Shown: piece by piece, positions 17,826 to 26,547 of the stretch
How the letters are laid out: each line of letters begins with the position of its first letter
How positions within the stretch are numbered: position 1 is the stretch's first letter
From: Bacteroidota bacterium
GTDB lineage: Bacteria; Bacteroidota; Bacteroidia; Sphingobacteriales; Sphingobacteriaceae
Direction: 5' to 3'
Assembly (NCBI GenBank): GCA_013286325.1
Contig: JABDFZ010000017.1
Span: 1-39,138 of the forward strand
DNA length: 39,138 nt
Notes under the pieces: generated by a model
The model's input: only the letters and a program-made list of their open reading frames with translations
What the model was told of the DNA's origin: nothing
Databases searched by the model: none
Translations under genes and position numbers: made by a program

Positions 17826-17975
17826 GGAGTCCGGAAGTTGGGAAAGTCGGTAAAGTCCGAAAGAGGGACCGGAATTAAGGGATTTGAACGATTACCGTAG
17901 TATACCCATCACCTGATACTTAAAATCTGTTAATCCCGGTCAAAATCCGAAATCGAACCCCCTAAATCCGAAATC
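17826..17975. repeat. Degenerate AGTCCGGAAG tandem units and AAATCCGAAATC direct repeat
   Basis: Between the NlpC/P60 and mutS genes. 17826-17876 consists of about 10-nt units (AGTCCGGAAG, GAAAGTCGGT, AAAGTCCGAA, GGACCGGAAT). AAATCCGAAATC then occurs twice, at 17943-17954 and 17964-17975, separated by GAACCCCCT. The unit matches the one near 10984-11020. No coding sequence is seen here. Confidence 0.6.
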
Positions 17976-17977
17976 AA

Positions 17978-20587
17978 TCAACCTTTTATTACCCGTTGTA
18001 TCTCGTCGAGCTTCATTAAAGCCTCAACCGGGGTAAGTGTATTTACATCAAGGTTATTCAGGGTATCTCGAATTTTTACCAGCACAGGATCGTCGATGCT
18101 GAACATCTGCATTTGTACAGCCTGCTTTTGTACCTTACGGATGCTTTCTTTAATGTGCTCCCCTCCTGTCCGTTCGTTTTCAAGTTTTTTCAGGATTTCG
18201 TTAGCGCGGCTCAGCACTTTCTGAGGCATCCCGGCAAGTTTGGCCACGTGGATCCCAAAGCTATGTTCGCTCCCGCCTGGAACCAGCTTACGCAAAAATA
18301 TAATCTGGTGCCCAACCTCCTTTACAGATACATTGAAATTTTTGATGCGGTTAAAAGAATTACTCAGCTCATTTAGTTCGTGGTAATGGGTAGCAAATAA
18401 TGTTTTAGCCCTTGCTGTGGGCTGATTATGTAAAAATTCGGCAATCGACCAGGCTATAGATATCCCGTCGTAGGTGGATGTGCCCCTGCCTATCTCATCC
18501 AAAAGAATTAAGCTTCTATCTGATAGATTATTGAGGATACTTGCAGTTTCGTTCATTTCCACCATAAAGGTTGATTCGCCCGATGAAAGATTGTCGGATG
18601 CACCTACCCTGGTAAAGATCTTGTCGACCAGGCCTATTGAGGCGGCTTTAGCGGGCACAAAGCATCCCATCTGCGCCATCAGTACAATCAACCCTGTTTG
18701 TCTTAGCAGTGCTGATTTACCTGCCATGTTAGGCCCGGTAATAATAATGATCTGTTGTGTTTCCGAATCGAGGTAAACATCATTGGTAATGTATTCCTCG
18801 CCAAGAGGTAGATTTTTTTCAATCACAGGATGTCTACCACCTTTAATATCAATTACTCTGCTATCGTTAATTTCGGGTTTAACATAATAGTTTTTGATTG
18901 ATATGGTGGCAAAGTTTAGTAACACATCCAAACGGGCAATCAATTGCGCATTTAGCTGGATGGGTTTAATATACTCGGCAAGCGAATACAACAGATCGTT
19001 ATATAAACGTGTTTCAAGCGCTAAAATCTTTTCTTCAGCACCTAAAATTTGTTCTTCGTATTCTTTTAGTTCCGGAGTAATATACCTTTCGGCGTTTACC
19101 AGTGTTTGTTTCCTGATCCACTCTGCAGGCACTTTATCCCGGTGACTGTGGGTAACTTCGAGGTAATAGCCAAAAACATTATTGAATGATACTTTAAGCG
19201 ATGGGATCCCAGTTAGCTCTGCCTCACGTTTCTGGATTTCAAGTAAATAACCTTTCCCTCCAAAGGCTATCTTGCGCAGGTGGTCGAGTTCTTCGTTAAT
19301 GCCATCGCTTATTACACCGCCTTTAACCAACATAACAGGTGGTTCGGCACTGAGCTCTTTATCTATCTTTTCACATATAAGCGTACAGGGGTTTAACTGT
19401 TCGCCAATGGCTTTTAATGGCAGACTTGCTGATGTTTCTGCTATTTTTTTTATGGTATCGATAGCAATAAGCGCTTTTTTTAATTGGCAGACCTCTCTTG
19501 GGTTTGCTTTTTGCAAGCCAATTTTTGATATGAGCCTTTCCAGGTCACCTATAAGGCGGATATTTTGTTTAAAGTCTTCGCGAAGTTCTTCCTGTTCTAT
19601 CAGATATTCAACCACGCCTAAGCGGTCATTGATAGGCTTAATTTCTTTCAATGGCATTACGATCCAGCGGCGTAGTAAACGGGCACCCATTGGAGAGCAG
19701 GTATGATCGAGAACATCAACCAGTGTTAATGCGTTTTCATTTGCCGAGCCGACCAGCTCAAGATTTCGGACACTATAACGATCGAGCCACAAGTAGCGGT
19801 CCTCCTCTATCCTGCTGATGGCAGAGATATGCTGAAGGTTACGATGTTCGGTCTCATTCAGGTAATGCAAAGCAACACCAGCCGCTATAATACCGAGATT
19901 TAACTTATCAACCCCAAAACCTTTGAGTGATTTTACTCCGAAATGTTTTAGCAATACCTCATTAGCATAATCGCCGCTGTATGGCCATTCATCAAGGGTA
20001 TAAGTATAATAGCGGTCGCCGTAGGCATCTTTAAAATCATACTGACGGCTTTTTGGATAAATAACCTCGCTTGGCGAATAACTTTGCAGCAGTTTATCAA
20101 TGTAGTCGCTGTTTCCCTGTGCGGTTAAAAATTCACCTGTTGAAATATCAATAAATGCTATGCCAATGCTGTTCTTTTCAAAATACAGCGAAGCCAGGTA
20201 ATTATTGCTTTTTTGATTAAGGATATTATCGTTGGTAGCCACTCCGGGCGTAACCAATTCAGTAACCCCGCGCTTAACAATGGTTTTGGTGGTTTTAGGA
20301 TCTTCAAGCTGATCGCAAATTGCCACTCGTTGGCCTGCACGGACTAATTTGGGCAGGTAAGTATCCAATGAGTGATGAGGAAACCCTGCCAGCTCTATAT
20401 GGGTAGCTGCACCATTGGCACGGCGGGTAAGCACTATACCTAAAATACCTGCTGCTTTTATCGCATCCTCGCCAAAGGTCTCGTAAAAATCACCTACGCG
20501 AAACAGCAACAACGCACCGGGGTACTTAACCTTTATCTGGTTGTACTGCTGCATTAAAGGTGTTTCCTTCGTATTATCCTTTGCCAA
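17978..20587 (-). CDS. mutS: DNA mismatch repair protein MutS
   Basis: Mismatch recognition ATPase. Domain order is complete: mismatch-binding domain with the Phe-x-Glu pair in [13 protein letters not shown] (about residues 28-40), connector, lever/clamp, then ATPase with Walker A GPNMAGKS (618-625), [14 protein letters not shown] (ABC-like signature) and Walker [13 protein letters not shown] (Asp697, Glu698), plus the trans-acting His in FATHYHEL. The 869 residues match MutS1. The start codon is TTG at 20587, giving (M)[15 protein letters not shown] as in related species. No ATG exists upstream in frame, and the first internal ATG (Met12) would trim the conserved KETPLMQQY leader. A perfect promoter element lies just upstream. 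Confidence 0.97.
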   Translation of the reverse strand: MAKDNTKETPLMQQYNQIKVKYPGALLLFRVGDFYETFGEDAIKAAGILGIVLTRRANGAATHIELAGFPHHSLDTYLPKLVRAGQRVAICDQLEDPKTTKTIVKRGVTELVTPGVATNDNILNQKSNNYLASLYFEKNSIGIAFIDISTGEFLTAQGNSDYIDKLLQSYSPSEVIYPKSRQYDFKDAYGDRYYTYTLDEWPYSGDYANEVLLKHFGVKSLKGFGVDKLNLGIIAAGVALHYLNETEHRNLQHISAISRIEEDRYLWLDRYSVRNLELVGSANENALTLVDVLDHTCSPMGARLLRRWIVMPLKEIKPINDRLGVVEYLIEQEELREDFKQNIRLIGDLERLISKIGLQKANPREVCQLKKALIAIDTIKKIAETSASLPLKAIGEQLNPCTLICEKIDKELSAEPPVMLVKGGVISDGINEELDHLRKIAFGGKGYLLEIQKREAELTGIPSLKVSFNNVFGYYLEVTHSHRDKVPAEWIRKQTLVNAERYITPELKEYEEQILGAEEKILALETRLYNDLLYSLAEYIKPIQLNAQLIARLDVLLNFATISIKNYYVKPEINDSRVIDIKGGRHPVIEKNLPLGEEYITNDVYLDSETQQIIIITGPNMAGKSALLRQTGLIVLMAQMGCFVPAKAASIGLVDKIFTRVGASDNLSSGESTFMVEMNETASILNNLSDRSLILLDEIGRGTSTYDGISIAWSIAEFLHNQPTARAKTLFATHYHELNELSNSFNRIKNFNVSVKEVGHQIIFLRKLVPGGSEHSFGIHVAKLAGMPQKVLSRANEILKKLENERTGGEHIKESIRKVQKQAVQMQMFSIDDPVLVKIRDTLNNLDVNTLTPVEALMKLDEIQRVIKG

Positions 20588-20609
20588 TTTTGTTTAAGCT
20601 ATAATTTGG

Positions 20610-20617
20610 CAAAGTTA
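20610..20617 (-). promoter_or_regulatory. -7 promoter element TAACTTTG of mutS
   Basis: On the - strand the bases read TAACTTTG, an exact TAnnTTTG match, 22 bases before the TTG start. This gives a leader of about 15 bases and supports the TTG start. Confidence 0.55.
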
Positions 20618-20706
20618 ATTTACTGCTTTGCTTTTAACCCCTTTGTGGAAAAAAGTTTGTTTGTGGAATAATCTGGTGCTGCGGCTGTTGAAATGCCTGT
20701 AAATTA

Positions 20707-20743
20707 TAAGGGTTGACAACTTTTTATAAGCTATCAACCCTTA
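20707..20743 (-). terminator. Hairpin between the Pro-rich membrane protein gene and mutS
   Basis: Perfect 10-bp stem TAAGGGTTGA (20707-20716) with TCAACCCTTA (20734-20743) and a 17-nt A/T-rich loop. It lies 24 bases past the stop of the upstream - strand gene and so probably ends its transcript. No long U-run follows, so termination strength is uncertain. Confidence 0.5.
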
Positions 20744-20766
20744 ATTATAGATGGTTAAAAAGTTTT

Positions 20767-21585
20767 TTAAGGCTGTGGTGGGCCTGCTGGCTCTGGACCT
20801 GGGCCTGGATCAGGCGCCGGCTGGGGAACTGGTGCTGGTGCAGGCTGTGGGGCTGGTTGAGGTGCCGGAACTGGTGCAGGCACTGGTTGTGGAAGTGGAG
20901 CGGGCACAGGCGCAGGTTGTGGAACCGGAACAGTTGGCAATTGCTGCGGTGCTGGTGGAGGTTGAGGCGCAGGAGAAGAATTCTCGGTTGTTTTAACACC
21001 AAGGTATGCCGATGAACTGATGCCCATAAGCCCAAGCAATGTTGTAGTTATTACTGTTTCGTCAGGCATTATATTGGTATGGCATACATAAAGTATATAA
21101 ACAACCCCAACAATAATAGTCCAGATAACATTTTGCAGACGGTGAACGCTTACTCCGTTTTCATCAGAAATAATATCAGTAAGAAATCCTTCCGACGGGT
21201 AGTTTTGCTGAACGCTTGTAGTTCCACTGGTAGCGCCTGGACTACTTTGCTGACTATTATCAATAACTTTTGCAACAACAGTAGTACCAGCGGCAATGCC
21301 TAACAGAATTAAATTTACATTATTAATAACCGGCACCTTCAGGTCAGAAGATGTGCTCCAATAAATAAGCTGATATATAAATGAGCCCGATATAATTACT
21401 GTCCAATAAGCAAGTTGCGTACGCCCCAAACTAAAGGCAGCTTTCGGGTCTGCATTGTTTTTTAATGTGGCTATTGCGCTAAAATTAGCGGGATTAAAAA
21501 CCACATTGCGGAGCATGTCGGTTTTTACGGCAAGTACAATCACTATCAGCGATAATACTGCGAGGATTACTAAATACAGGAACAT
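20767..21585 (-). CDS. Four-helix membrane protein with Pro/Ala/Gln-rich C-terminal tail
   Basis: No function is known to me. The 272 residues show about four to five hydrophobic segments arranged as two similar units. Unit one has GRTQLAYWTVIISG followed by LILLGIAAGTTVVAKVID; unit two has VHRLQNVIWTIIVG followed by LLGLMGISSSAYLGVK. Each thus has an R-x-Q-x-x-x-W-T helix start and a GI(A/S)(A/S) helix, pointing to an internal duplication. The same paired signature occurs in widespread uncharacterised bacterial membrane proteins. From about residue 202 to the end the chain is almost only Pro, Ala, Gln and Val (PAPxP-type units), likely an extended disordered rod. The tail is encoded by a low-complexity GC-rich tract unlike its AT-rich surroundings. 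Confidence 0.75.
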   Translation of the reverse strand: MFLYLVILAVLSLIVIVLAVKTDMLRNVVFNPANFSAIATLKNNADPKAAFSLGRTQLAYWTVIISGSFIYQLIYWSTSSDLKVPVINNVNLILLGIAAGTTVVAKVIDNSQQSSPGATSGTTSVQQNYPSEGFLTDIISDENGVSVHRLQNVIWTIIVGVVYILYVCHTNIMPDETVITTTLLGLMGISSSAYLGVKTTENSSPAPQPPPAPQQLPTVPVPQPAPVPAPLPQPVPAPVPAPQPAPQPAPAPVPQPAPDPGPGPEPAGPPQP

Positions 21586-21682
21586 AATTAAGGTTTAAGA
21601 GTGTGATTAATTGGTTTTAATAATTATACCAATGTAAAAAATATTTAATTAGCTGTCAAACAATATTTTAGCAGAATCGATA

Positions 21683-22994
21683 TTATTTCAAAGAATCTGC
21701 GCGTAAATAATTCATGTAATTGCTATGATTAATTGTGTACGCGCTATCTATCGGCGTACCCATATTATAGAACCTTATATAATTATTAAGCAATTGCCCG
21801 GTTTTATCAGTTTTGATATCAGATATCAGTTTTGAAAAATTGTTGGCATTAATCTTCCCTAACTTAAGGGATGAAGGTAAACTAAGAGTATCGGCCCATA
21901 TTACCTGTTCTATATTTTTAAATTGAGGAATGGTGTTTAAGTTAAGATAGTGGTTTGTTTCTTTAATTACCTCACCATCATTATTAAATTCAGCAATCTC
22001 AAAGGAAGGATAATTGCCATGATTAGAGCAAATGGAGGGTACTATACGCATAAAGGAAACGGGCTCCATGTTTTTAGATGCATCATAAACTACCCTAAAA
22101 TCATTTAAATGCGTATGGCTTGCTATCATAAACTTAACAACGGCTGAGTATTTTACAATATCGCTCACAAACTGTTGTGTAAAATTGATATTCCACATCG
22201 GTGCATTATTGTATCCGTTCATACCCGGTGGAATATGTGAAACAATCCAAACATTTTTGCCATTTGTAGCAGTCAGGTTTCTTTGCAGCCAGGTAAACAT
22301 TTTTGCTGCCTGCGGATAATTGCTTCCATAGCTCAGCATTGAGCTGTTTATTACAATCAGCTTCAGATTATCTGTTTTGCAGGTATAATAACCATTTGCC
22401 TTTAATGAATCGGCTGATGCTCTGGGAAGATTAGGTTCCCATGCATTGGCAAAATCTTTTAAAAATTTTGGATCCTGCATTGCATAATCGTTTCCATAAG
22501 TATCATTATTCCCCATTTCAGGTATTATAGGCACGCCAGGAAACCTGCTTTTAAACAATCCCGCTATAAACCTGATAGTTTTCTTTTTTAATACAGAATC
22601 AGCAGTTGTTGCATTATGCCAGATAAAGTCGCCTGCAATTATAATAAAAGCAGGGTGAGGCAGTTTTTTCTTCATGTTGATTAAAGCCGATTGCAAGACA
22701 GCATAATTAGCATCTTTGCTTAGCAAGCTTGCATTCAGTGTCATCTGCAAAGGAGAGCTTTCAAAAAGTTTTTGCCATTCATCAACCGGTAACGCGGTTA
22801 ACTTTCTTTTCAGTGCTGTATCATTTAATGCACCAAACATTGGGCTAAAGTGAATATCAGATACGATCAGGCACTTTTTTGTAACTTCTTTTTTATCGCC
22901 TGTTTTGAAGGAAAAGGCGAAGGAAAAGACAGCGCCAAGAAAAATCAGGAAACAGAGTGTAAACCCAATAAATTGTTTTTTTTGTATTAATCAT
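21683..22994 (-). CDS. Calcineurin-like metallophosphoesterase, exported; 5' end frameshifted in an A8 tract
   Basis: Resembles acid sphingomyelinase-like phosphodiesterases. Metal-site motifs: SDIHFSP (Asp-x-His), IIIAGDFIWHNA (GD), MGNNDTYGND (GNxD/E), WIVSHIPPGMN (H) and IASHTHLNDF (GHTH-like). The first motif lies upstream of the only ATG available in the main frame (22840), so that ATG cannot be the true start. Reading back, the frame also contains a hydrophobic export helix (FIGFTLCFLIFLGAVFSF) and then a TGA. The ATG at 22992-22994 leads into the same helix only if the A8 run at 22976-22983 is read as seven. The gene is thus frameshifted near codon 5-7: a real mutation, slippage/phase variation, or a sequencing error. 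Substrate unknown. Confidence 0.8.
22976..22983 (-). other. A8 homopolymer (on the coding strand) causing the frame break
   Basis: Coding strand reads ATG ATT AAT AC, then eight A, then CAATTTATTGGG. Seven A would join the ATG to the signal helix and the DIHF motif. Eight A places the start in a closed frame. Homopolymers right after a start codon are classic sites of replication or transcription slippage. Confidence 0.75.
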
Positions 22995-23317
22995 ATGGCT
23001 TGTCTGTGTTTAGCGTTATGGCTCGTAAATATATTATAAATATATCCACTGGTACAACTAAAACAGAACCAAAATTGCATGTTTATGCGGGTTTGCAAAG
23101 CAAATTGGCTCAATTACTTTTATCACATTTTCACATACTTATGCGATTGTAATTAAGCATTTAAAAATACAATTTTGCTGCGTAGGCAATGGATAAATGT
23201 TGACCGCCTGTTAACAATACAATAAGATAATATTTTGGAGTAATAGATTAGTAAAATTCACGAAAAGTTAGGGTGCAGCTGTAATGGCTGCATCCTTTTT
23301 TATATGTTAATATGAGA
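22995..23317. other. 323-bp gene-poor spacer
   Basis: Between the frameshifted phosphoesterase and the CoA-binding gene, both on the - strand. It is AT-rich. It contains a 44-codon + strand ORF (23018-23152) of no recognisable kind and, near the right end, a textbook + strand terminator. No tRNA or conserved riboswitch is evident. Confidence 0.5.
23271..23301 (+). terminator. Intrinsic terminator reading rightward
   Basis: GGGTGCAGC (23271-23279) pairs with GCTGCATCC (23287-23295), one G-U, 7-nt loop, followed directly by six T. The T-tract is on the + strand, yet no annotated + strand gene lies upstream. On the - strand it could also help end the CoA-binding gene 23 bp away, although the - strand side lacks a long T-run. 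Confidence 0.7.
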
Positions 23318-23740
23318 TTATACTATGCTGGAAATTGCTTTAGCAATAGCCGCAATATCATCACCCTCAATAAAAATCAGGTCATGTTTGCCAGCTATCT
23401 CAGCCGTTTTAGCAGATGTTACAGGCGGATGCAGCCAAATAACTTTGGCCTTTAGTGGTAAAACATGTTCAGCTATAATAGCATCATGTTCTTCTTCGGG
23501 CCTGAAGATATTTACAATATCAACCTTTTCTGGTCGCTTATCTAATTCTTTAAAGGTAAGACCCTCTTTTTCACCAGTCTTCAGTATTGCAATGGAATAC
23601 TTACCTGGTGAGTAGCTAAATACTTTAAAACCGGCTGTTAATAAAGCTTGAGGAACCTCTGTACCTGGCCAATCGACCAATAAAATGGTGTTGGCATTTT
23701 CAAGAATTTCTCTGTGGTTTTCATTATAATTTGCAGACAT
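23318..23740 (-). CDS. CoA-binding domain protein (YccU-type)
   Basis: A single Rossmann-like CoA_binding_2 domain, 140 residues. Seen: ILLVDWPGTEVPQALLTAGFKVFSYSP (first beta-alpha-beta; the usual GAS...R loop is replaced by DWPGTEVP), the family centre VDIVNIFRPEEEHDAII, AKVIWLHPPV and a final IFIEGDDI strand. Family members bind CoA or a related nucleotide, and no catalytic reaction is established. It lies 66 bp downstream of a small basic protein gene in the same direction. Altered glycine loop noted; the overall pattern is still convincing. Confidence 0.82.
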   Translation of the reverse strand: MSANYNENHREILENANTILLVDWPGTEVPQALLTAGFKVFSYSPGKYSIAILKTGEKEGLTFKELDKRPEKVDIVNIFRPEEEHDAIIAEHVLPLKAKVIWLHPPVTSAKTAEIAGKHDLIFIEGDDIAAIAKAISSIV

Positions 23741-23806
23741 GATGAATAGTTAGTTTCTGACTATTTGAATTCACTAATCTACATACTAACAGGGAATTAA
23801 GTATAA

Positions 23807-24007
23807 CTACAATTTGGGTTTGTTATAATTTTCGGGAGGAGTTGATACAATTTCACCAAATTCATTAACATAAGCCAGCATATCATCAAGGTTTCCGCTG
23901 GTAGGATTTTGCTGGCGTTCAAGCTTACGCTGCTCTTTATCTTCTTTTTTCTTCTGCCTGTTTTTTTCAAGTTGCTTCTTCATGAAGGTTGCCTGTGATT
24001 TCGCCAT
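23807..24007 (-). CDS. Small Lys/Arg/Glu-rich protein, 66 residues
   Basis: Starts MAKSQATFMKKQLEKNRQKK, continues as a charged helix or coiled coil (about residues 5-33), then a short loop and LAYVNEFGEIVSTPPENYNK. The MAKSQ-TF-KK...AYV-E-G-I--TPP pattern is a conserved small protein in Bacteroidota, often found near cold-shock protein genes. No function is assigned. The ATG at 24005-24007 is conserved in that pattern. Highly basic N-terminal half suggests RNA or ribosome contact, as an inference only. Confidence 0.8.
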   Translation of the reverse strand: MAKSQATFMKKQLEKNRQKKKEDKEQRKLERQQNPTSGNLDDMLAYVNEFGEIVSTPPENYNKPKL

Positions 24008-24244
24008 AAATGTTTAAAATTAAGAATAGAATTAGCCCGAAACAAAACCACAGTGTGTGGATCAGGAAACGAAAGTGTATATCAAAAACGGGCTGGAATT
24101 GCTGTAAAGGTAGTAAAATTTGGCGGTAATTTCTTTAAATTATAGTCAGGACGATTAATTCAGCTATTGCGGCAGGAAGTAAACGATAAGAAATAACAGT
24201 TTTTTTAATTGACCGGCTTCTTGCGAATATGAGTATTTATTATT

Positions 24245-24263
24245 TACTTTGAAACACAAAGTA
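24245..24263. promoter_or_regulatory. Palindromic operator-like site over the promoter of the DUF2809 operon
   Basis: TACTTTG (24245-24251) and CAAAGTA (24257-24263) form a perfect 7-bp inverted repeat around AAACA, 17 bases before the DUF2809 start. The left arm TACTTTG is itself a near match to the -7 element TAnnTTTG (one base short). A dimeric regulator bound here would cover the promoter. Binding protein unknown. Confidence 0.5.
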
Positions 24264-24279
24264 CTTTTAATATAATTTA

Positions 24280-24660
24280 ATGTTTGGCTTTTATAAATAT
24301 TATTTCTTTCTGGCTCTCCTGCTTTTTATTGCAGAGGTTTTGATAGGCGCTTTTCTGCATGATAGCATTATTCGCCCTTATGGCGGTGATTTTTTGGTAG
24401 TTATACTGATATATTGTTTCGCTAAAAGCTTTTTAAATACCTCTGTTTTGCCGACAGCTTTATGCGTATTAATTTTTTCCTATATGGTTGAGATATCGCA
24501 GTATTTTCATTTGATCAGGTTATTAGGATTAGAGCATTCAAAAACTGCAAGGCTATTGTTGGGCACCTCCTTTTCCTTTACCGATCTGCTGGCTTATACA
24601 CTTGGGATATTGCTCGTACTCATGATTGAAAATATAAAGAGCAGTTTAAAAAACTTTTGA
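24280..24660 (+). CDS. DUF2809-family membrane protein
   Basis: A 126-residue protein with four hydrophobic segments. The family hallmark FIRPYGGDFLVVILIYC is present as SIIRPYGGDFLVVILIYCF near residues 31-47, and the C-terminal helix pair ends SFTDLLAYTLGILLVLMIE. No biochemical role is known for this family. It is the first gene of a tight operon: 4 bp to the DUF2236 gene, then 4 bp to the DUF817 gene. The palindromic site just upstream suggests joint control. Confidence 0.85.
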   Translation: MFGFYKYYFFLALLLFIAEVLIGAFLHDSIIRPYGGDFLVVILIYCFAKSFLNTSVLPTALCVLIFSYMVEISQYFHLIRLLGLEHSKTARLLLGTSFSFTDLLAYTLGILLVLMIENIKSSLKNF

Positions 24661-24664
24661 CCTG

Positions 24665-25438
24665 ATGGAAACCTGGTTTGTAAAGAAAGATTCGATTGTA
24701 AGGCAGATATGGGGCAAAGCAGATACAGTACTGTTCATATTTGCTGGTGCTGCCGCTGAATTCGCTTTAAACAAGGCGGTTGACTGGCTCTATTTTACCG
24801 GCAGGCTCCCCTCCGATCCGCTGGGCAGGCTGTTCTCAACAGTTACTTACTCGCGGAAGATCATTTTTTCGGAAAGGGAAACGGCGTTTAAAGCAATTGA
24901 CCAGATCACTGCCATACACGCGGGCGTTGAAAAAAGCCGCGGGGCACAAATCCCTGACTGGGCTTACAGAGATGTGTTGTTTTTGCTAATAGATTATTCA
25001 ATCCGTTCATTCGAATTACTGGAAAGGAAACTGAGTAATGCAGAAAAAACGGAGGTCTATAATATTTTTCAACAGGTAGGCACAAGAATGCAATTAACAG
25101 GGCTACCATCGGATTATGAAGAATATTGTATTATGAGAGAAAGCCATTTGCAACAAAACCTTATCTGCAGTGAATGCACAACTGATCTATACCGCCAATA
25201 TAAAAAGCATTTAGGTTTAGTTAGATTTAAAATTTTAAAGCAGGTACAACTATTACTCGTTCCCAGCAGTGTAAAAAAGTTACTTCCGCTTGGAAATATT
25301 ACCTGGATAAAAACCCTGCTGATAATTTACAAACTTTTCAGGTTATTAAGAATCGAGGCTCTCTTCAAGAATGCATTGTTACCAATAGCTTATAAAGAGC
25401 AGATCATGCAGATAGGCATTAGTGATTCTACCACCTAA
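24665..25438 (+). CDS. DUF2236 / MpaB-like oxygenase family protein
   Basis: Related to latex-clearing rubber oxygenases and fungal MpaB, b-type heme proteins that cleave isoprenoid chains oxidatively. Seen: ADTVLFIFAGAAAEFALNKAVDW (helix corresponding to the alanine/glycine-rich start), SDPLGRLFSTVTYSRKIIF (family DPxGRL...T), AIHAGVEK (conserved His) and PDWAYRDVLFLLIDYSIRSFELL. 257 residues, no signal peptide. The C-terminal part is more divergent. It is sandwiched between two membrane protein genes of unknown function, so a lipid-like substrate is plausible. Function beyond family membership is inference. Confidence 0.8.
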   Translation: METWFVKKDSIVRQIWGKADTVLFIFAGAAAEFALNKAVDWLYFTGRLPSDPLGRLFSTVTYSRKIIFSERETAFKAIDQITAIHAGVEKSRGAQIPDWAYRDVLFLLIDYSIRSFELLERKLSNAEKTEVYNIFQQVGTRMQLTGLPSDYEEYCIMRESHLQQNLICSECTTDLYRQYKKHLGLVRFKILKQVQLLLVPSSVKKLLPLGNITWIKTLLIIYKLFRLLRIEALFKNALLPIAYKEQIMQIGISDSTT

Positions 25439-25442
25439 CACT

Positions 25443-26198
25443 ATGCGCCCGCTCCTCATCTTCACAAAACAGCAAGCACTTTCATGCCTTTTCCCGGTAC
25501 TGGTTTTTTCCTTATTGGGCATATCTCACCTATTTACCGTTATTATTCCACGGTATGATTTTATGCTGATTGGGTGCATCTCTATCCAAATAATACTGTT
25601 CTGCCTGAAGATAGAAACTAAAGATGAGGTTTTGGTTATCTGTATTTTTCATCTTTTAGGCTTATTTATGGAACTTTTTAAGGTACATTTTGGTTCATGG
25701 ACATATCCCGAACATGCCGTTACAAAGATATTCAGAGTGCCTTTGTACAGTGGTTTTATGTATGCCAGTGTTGCCAGCTATATGTGCCAGGCTTGGCGAC
25801 GGCTTAAATTGCAGCTATACCACTGGCCTAAACACTGGGTAGCCCGAATAATTGGCGCTTTAATATATCTTAATTTTTTCAGCAATCATTTTATACCGGA
25901 TGTCCGTTACTTTATCGGGCTACTGATCCTTTATTTCTTCCGGAAATCTGTTGTAGAATTTCATCTTGAAAATAAAGCATATAGAATGCCTGTTATACTT
26001 TCTTTTTTACTTATCGGCTTTTTTATATGGCTTGCAGAAAATATTGCAACAAGGCTCGGCGCCTGGAAGTATGCTTACCAGCATAAAATATGGGCTATTG
26101 TAGACTGCCAAAAAATAAGCTCGTGGGCTTTTTTGGTAATTGTAAGCTTTATTATAATAAGCGAATTAAAGGTATTGAAGGAGAAGACAGGGAAATAA
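25443..26198 (+). CDS. DUF817-family membrane protein
   Basis: Polytopic membrane protein of 251 residues from ATG 25443. A GTG at 25422 would overlap the previous gene by 17 bp and adds only seven unremarkable residues, so the ATG is preferred. The family core FHLLGLFMELFKVHFGSW, then PLYSGFMYASVASYMCQAWRR, is intact, and about seven transmembrane helices follow, with GAWKYAYQHKIW near the end. The function is unknown. It is third in the DUF2809-DUF2236-DUF817 operon, which ends 43 bp before a long inverted repeat. Confidence 0.85.
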   Translation: MRPLLIFTKQQALSCLFPVLVFSLLGISHLFTVIIPRYDFMLIGCISIQIILFCLKIETKDEVLVICIFHLLGLFMELFKVHFGSWTYPEHAVTKIFRVPLYSGFMYASVASYMCQAWRRLKLQLYHWPKHWVARIIGALIYLNFFSNHFIPDVRYFIGLLILYFFRKSVVEFHLENKAYRMPVILSFLLIGFFIWLAENIATRLGAWKYAYQHKIWAIVDCQKISSWAFLVIVSFIIISELKVLKEKTGK

Positions 26199-26240
26199 CC
26201 CAAGGAGATATTAGTGGGTTAAAAGAAATTGTATTGATTA

Positions 26241-26292
26241 TACCTGGCTTAAGTACAATATACAAATTGCATAAATAAACTTAAGCCAGGTA
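26241..26292. terminator. Long inverted repeat between convergent genes
   Basis: TACCTGGCTTAAGT (26241-26254) pairs perfectly over 14 bp with ACTTAAGCCAGGTA (26279-26292), with a 24-nt loop. It lies between the DUF817 gene (+) and the 69-residue gene (-), so it can act on both transcripts. No U-run follows on the + strand, so Rho-independent function is doubtful. Confidence 0.55.
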
Positions 26293-26337
26293 AAATGGGA
26301 TGATCAGTTTAAGCGAATTAACACTCAAACAAATTGA

Positions 26338-26547
26338 CTACCAGCCAGAGCCTTTTTTTGCGTTGCCGTTTTTAATATGCTCTTCGGCAGTAGCTTTACC
26401 CATAATTGCAGCCATTTTGTTTCCTGCACTGTCTTTTCCTGTTGCTATGTACCTACCAGATTTAATATCAATTACCGGATCGATCATTGGTACATTTTTA
26501 GTTTTTGTTTTTACTGAATAGGCAGTAATTCCACTTGTTGTTGCCAT
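26338..26547 (-). CDS. Small conserved-looking protein, 69 residues
   Basis: Begins MATTSGITAYSVKTKTKNVP and ends ...IKNGNAKKGSGW. The pattern (ITAYSVKTK, PMIDPVIDIKSGRYIATGKD, GNKMAAIMGKATAEEHIK) resembles a small Bacteroidota family of beta-rich proteins with an AYSVKT start. No function is known to me. The opposite strand frame in this place (26300-26521) looks less protein-like. Convergent with the DUF817 operon. Confidence 0.7.
   Translation of the reverse strand: MATTSGITAYSVKTKTKNVPMIDPVIDIKSGRYIATGKDSAGNKMAAIMGKATAEEHIKNGNAKKGSGW

Noticed and set aside
17826-17975. CRISPR-like array
   Set aside because: Units are about 10-12 nt, degenerate, without uniform spacers, and no cas genes are nearby.
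19272-19706. Ser/Ile-rich + strand ORF within mutS
   Set aside because: Antisense shadow of the mutS coding frame, no signal or domain features.
20713-21015. Trp/Arg-rich and Leu/Val-rich + strand ORFs opposite the Pro-rich tail
   Set aside because: Translation artefacts of the low-complexity GC-rich repeat. The - strand product has coherent membrane helices.
23018-23152. 44-codon + strand ORF listed as a gene
   Set aside because: No recognisable pattern and no promoter. Kept only as part of the orphan-terminator observation.
26090-26278. 62-codon + strand ORF at the end of the DUF817 gene
   Set aside because: Lies in another frame of the DUF817 gene and runs into a long inverted repeat.
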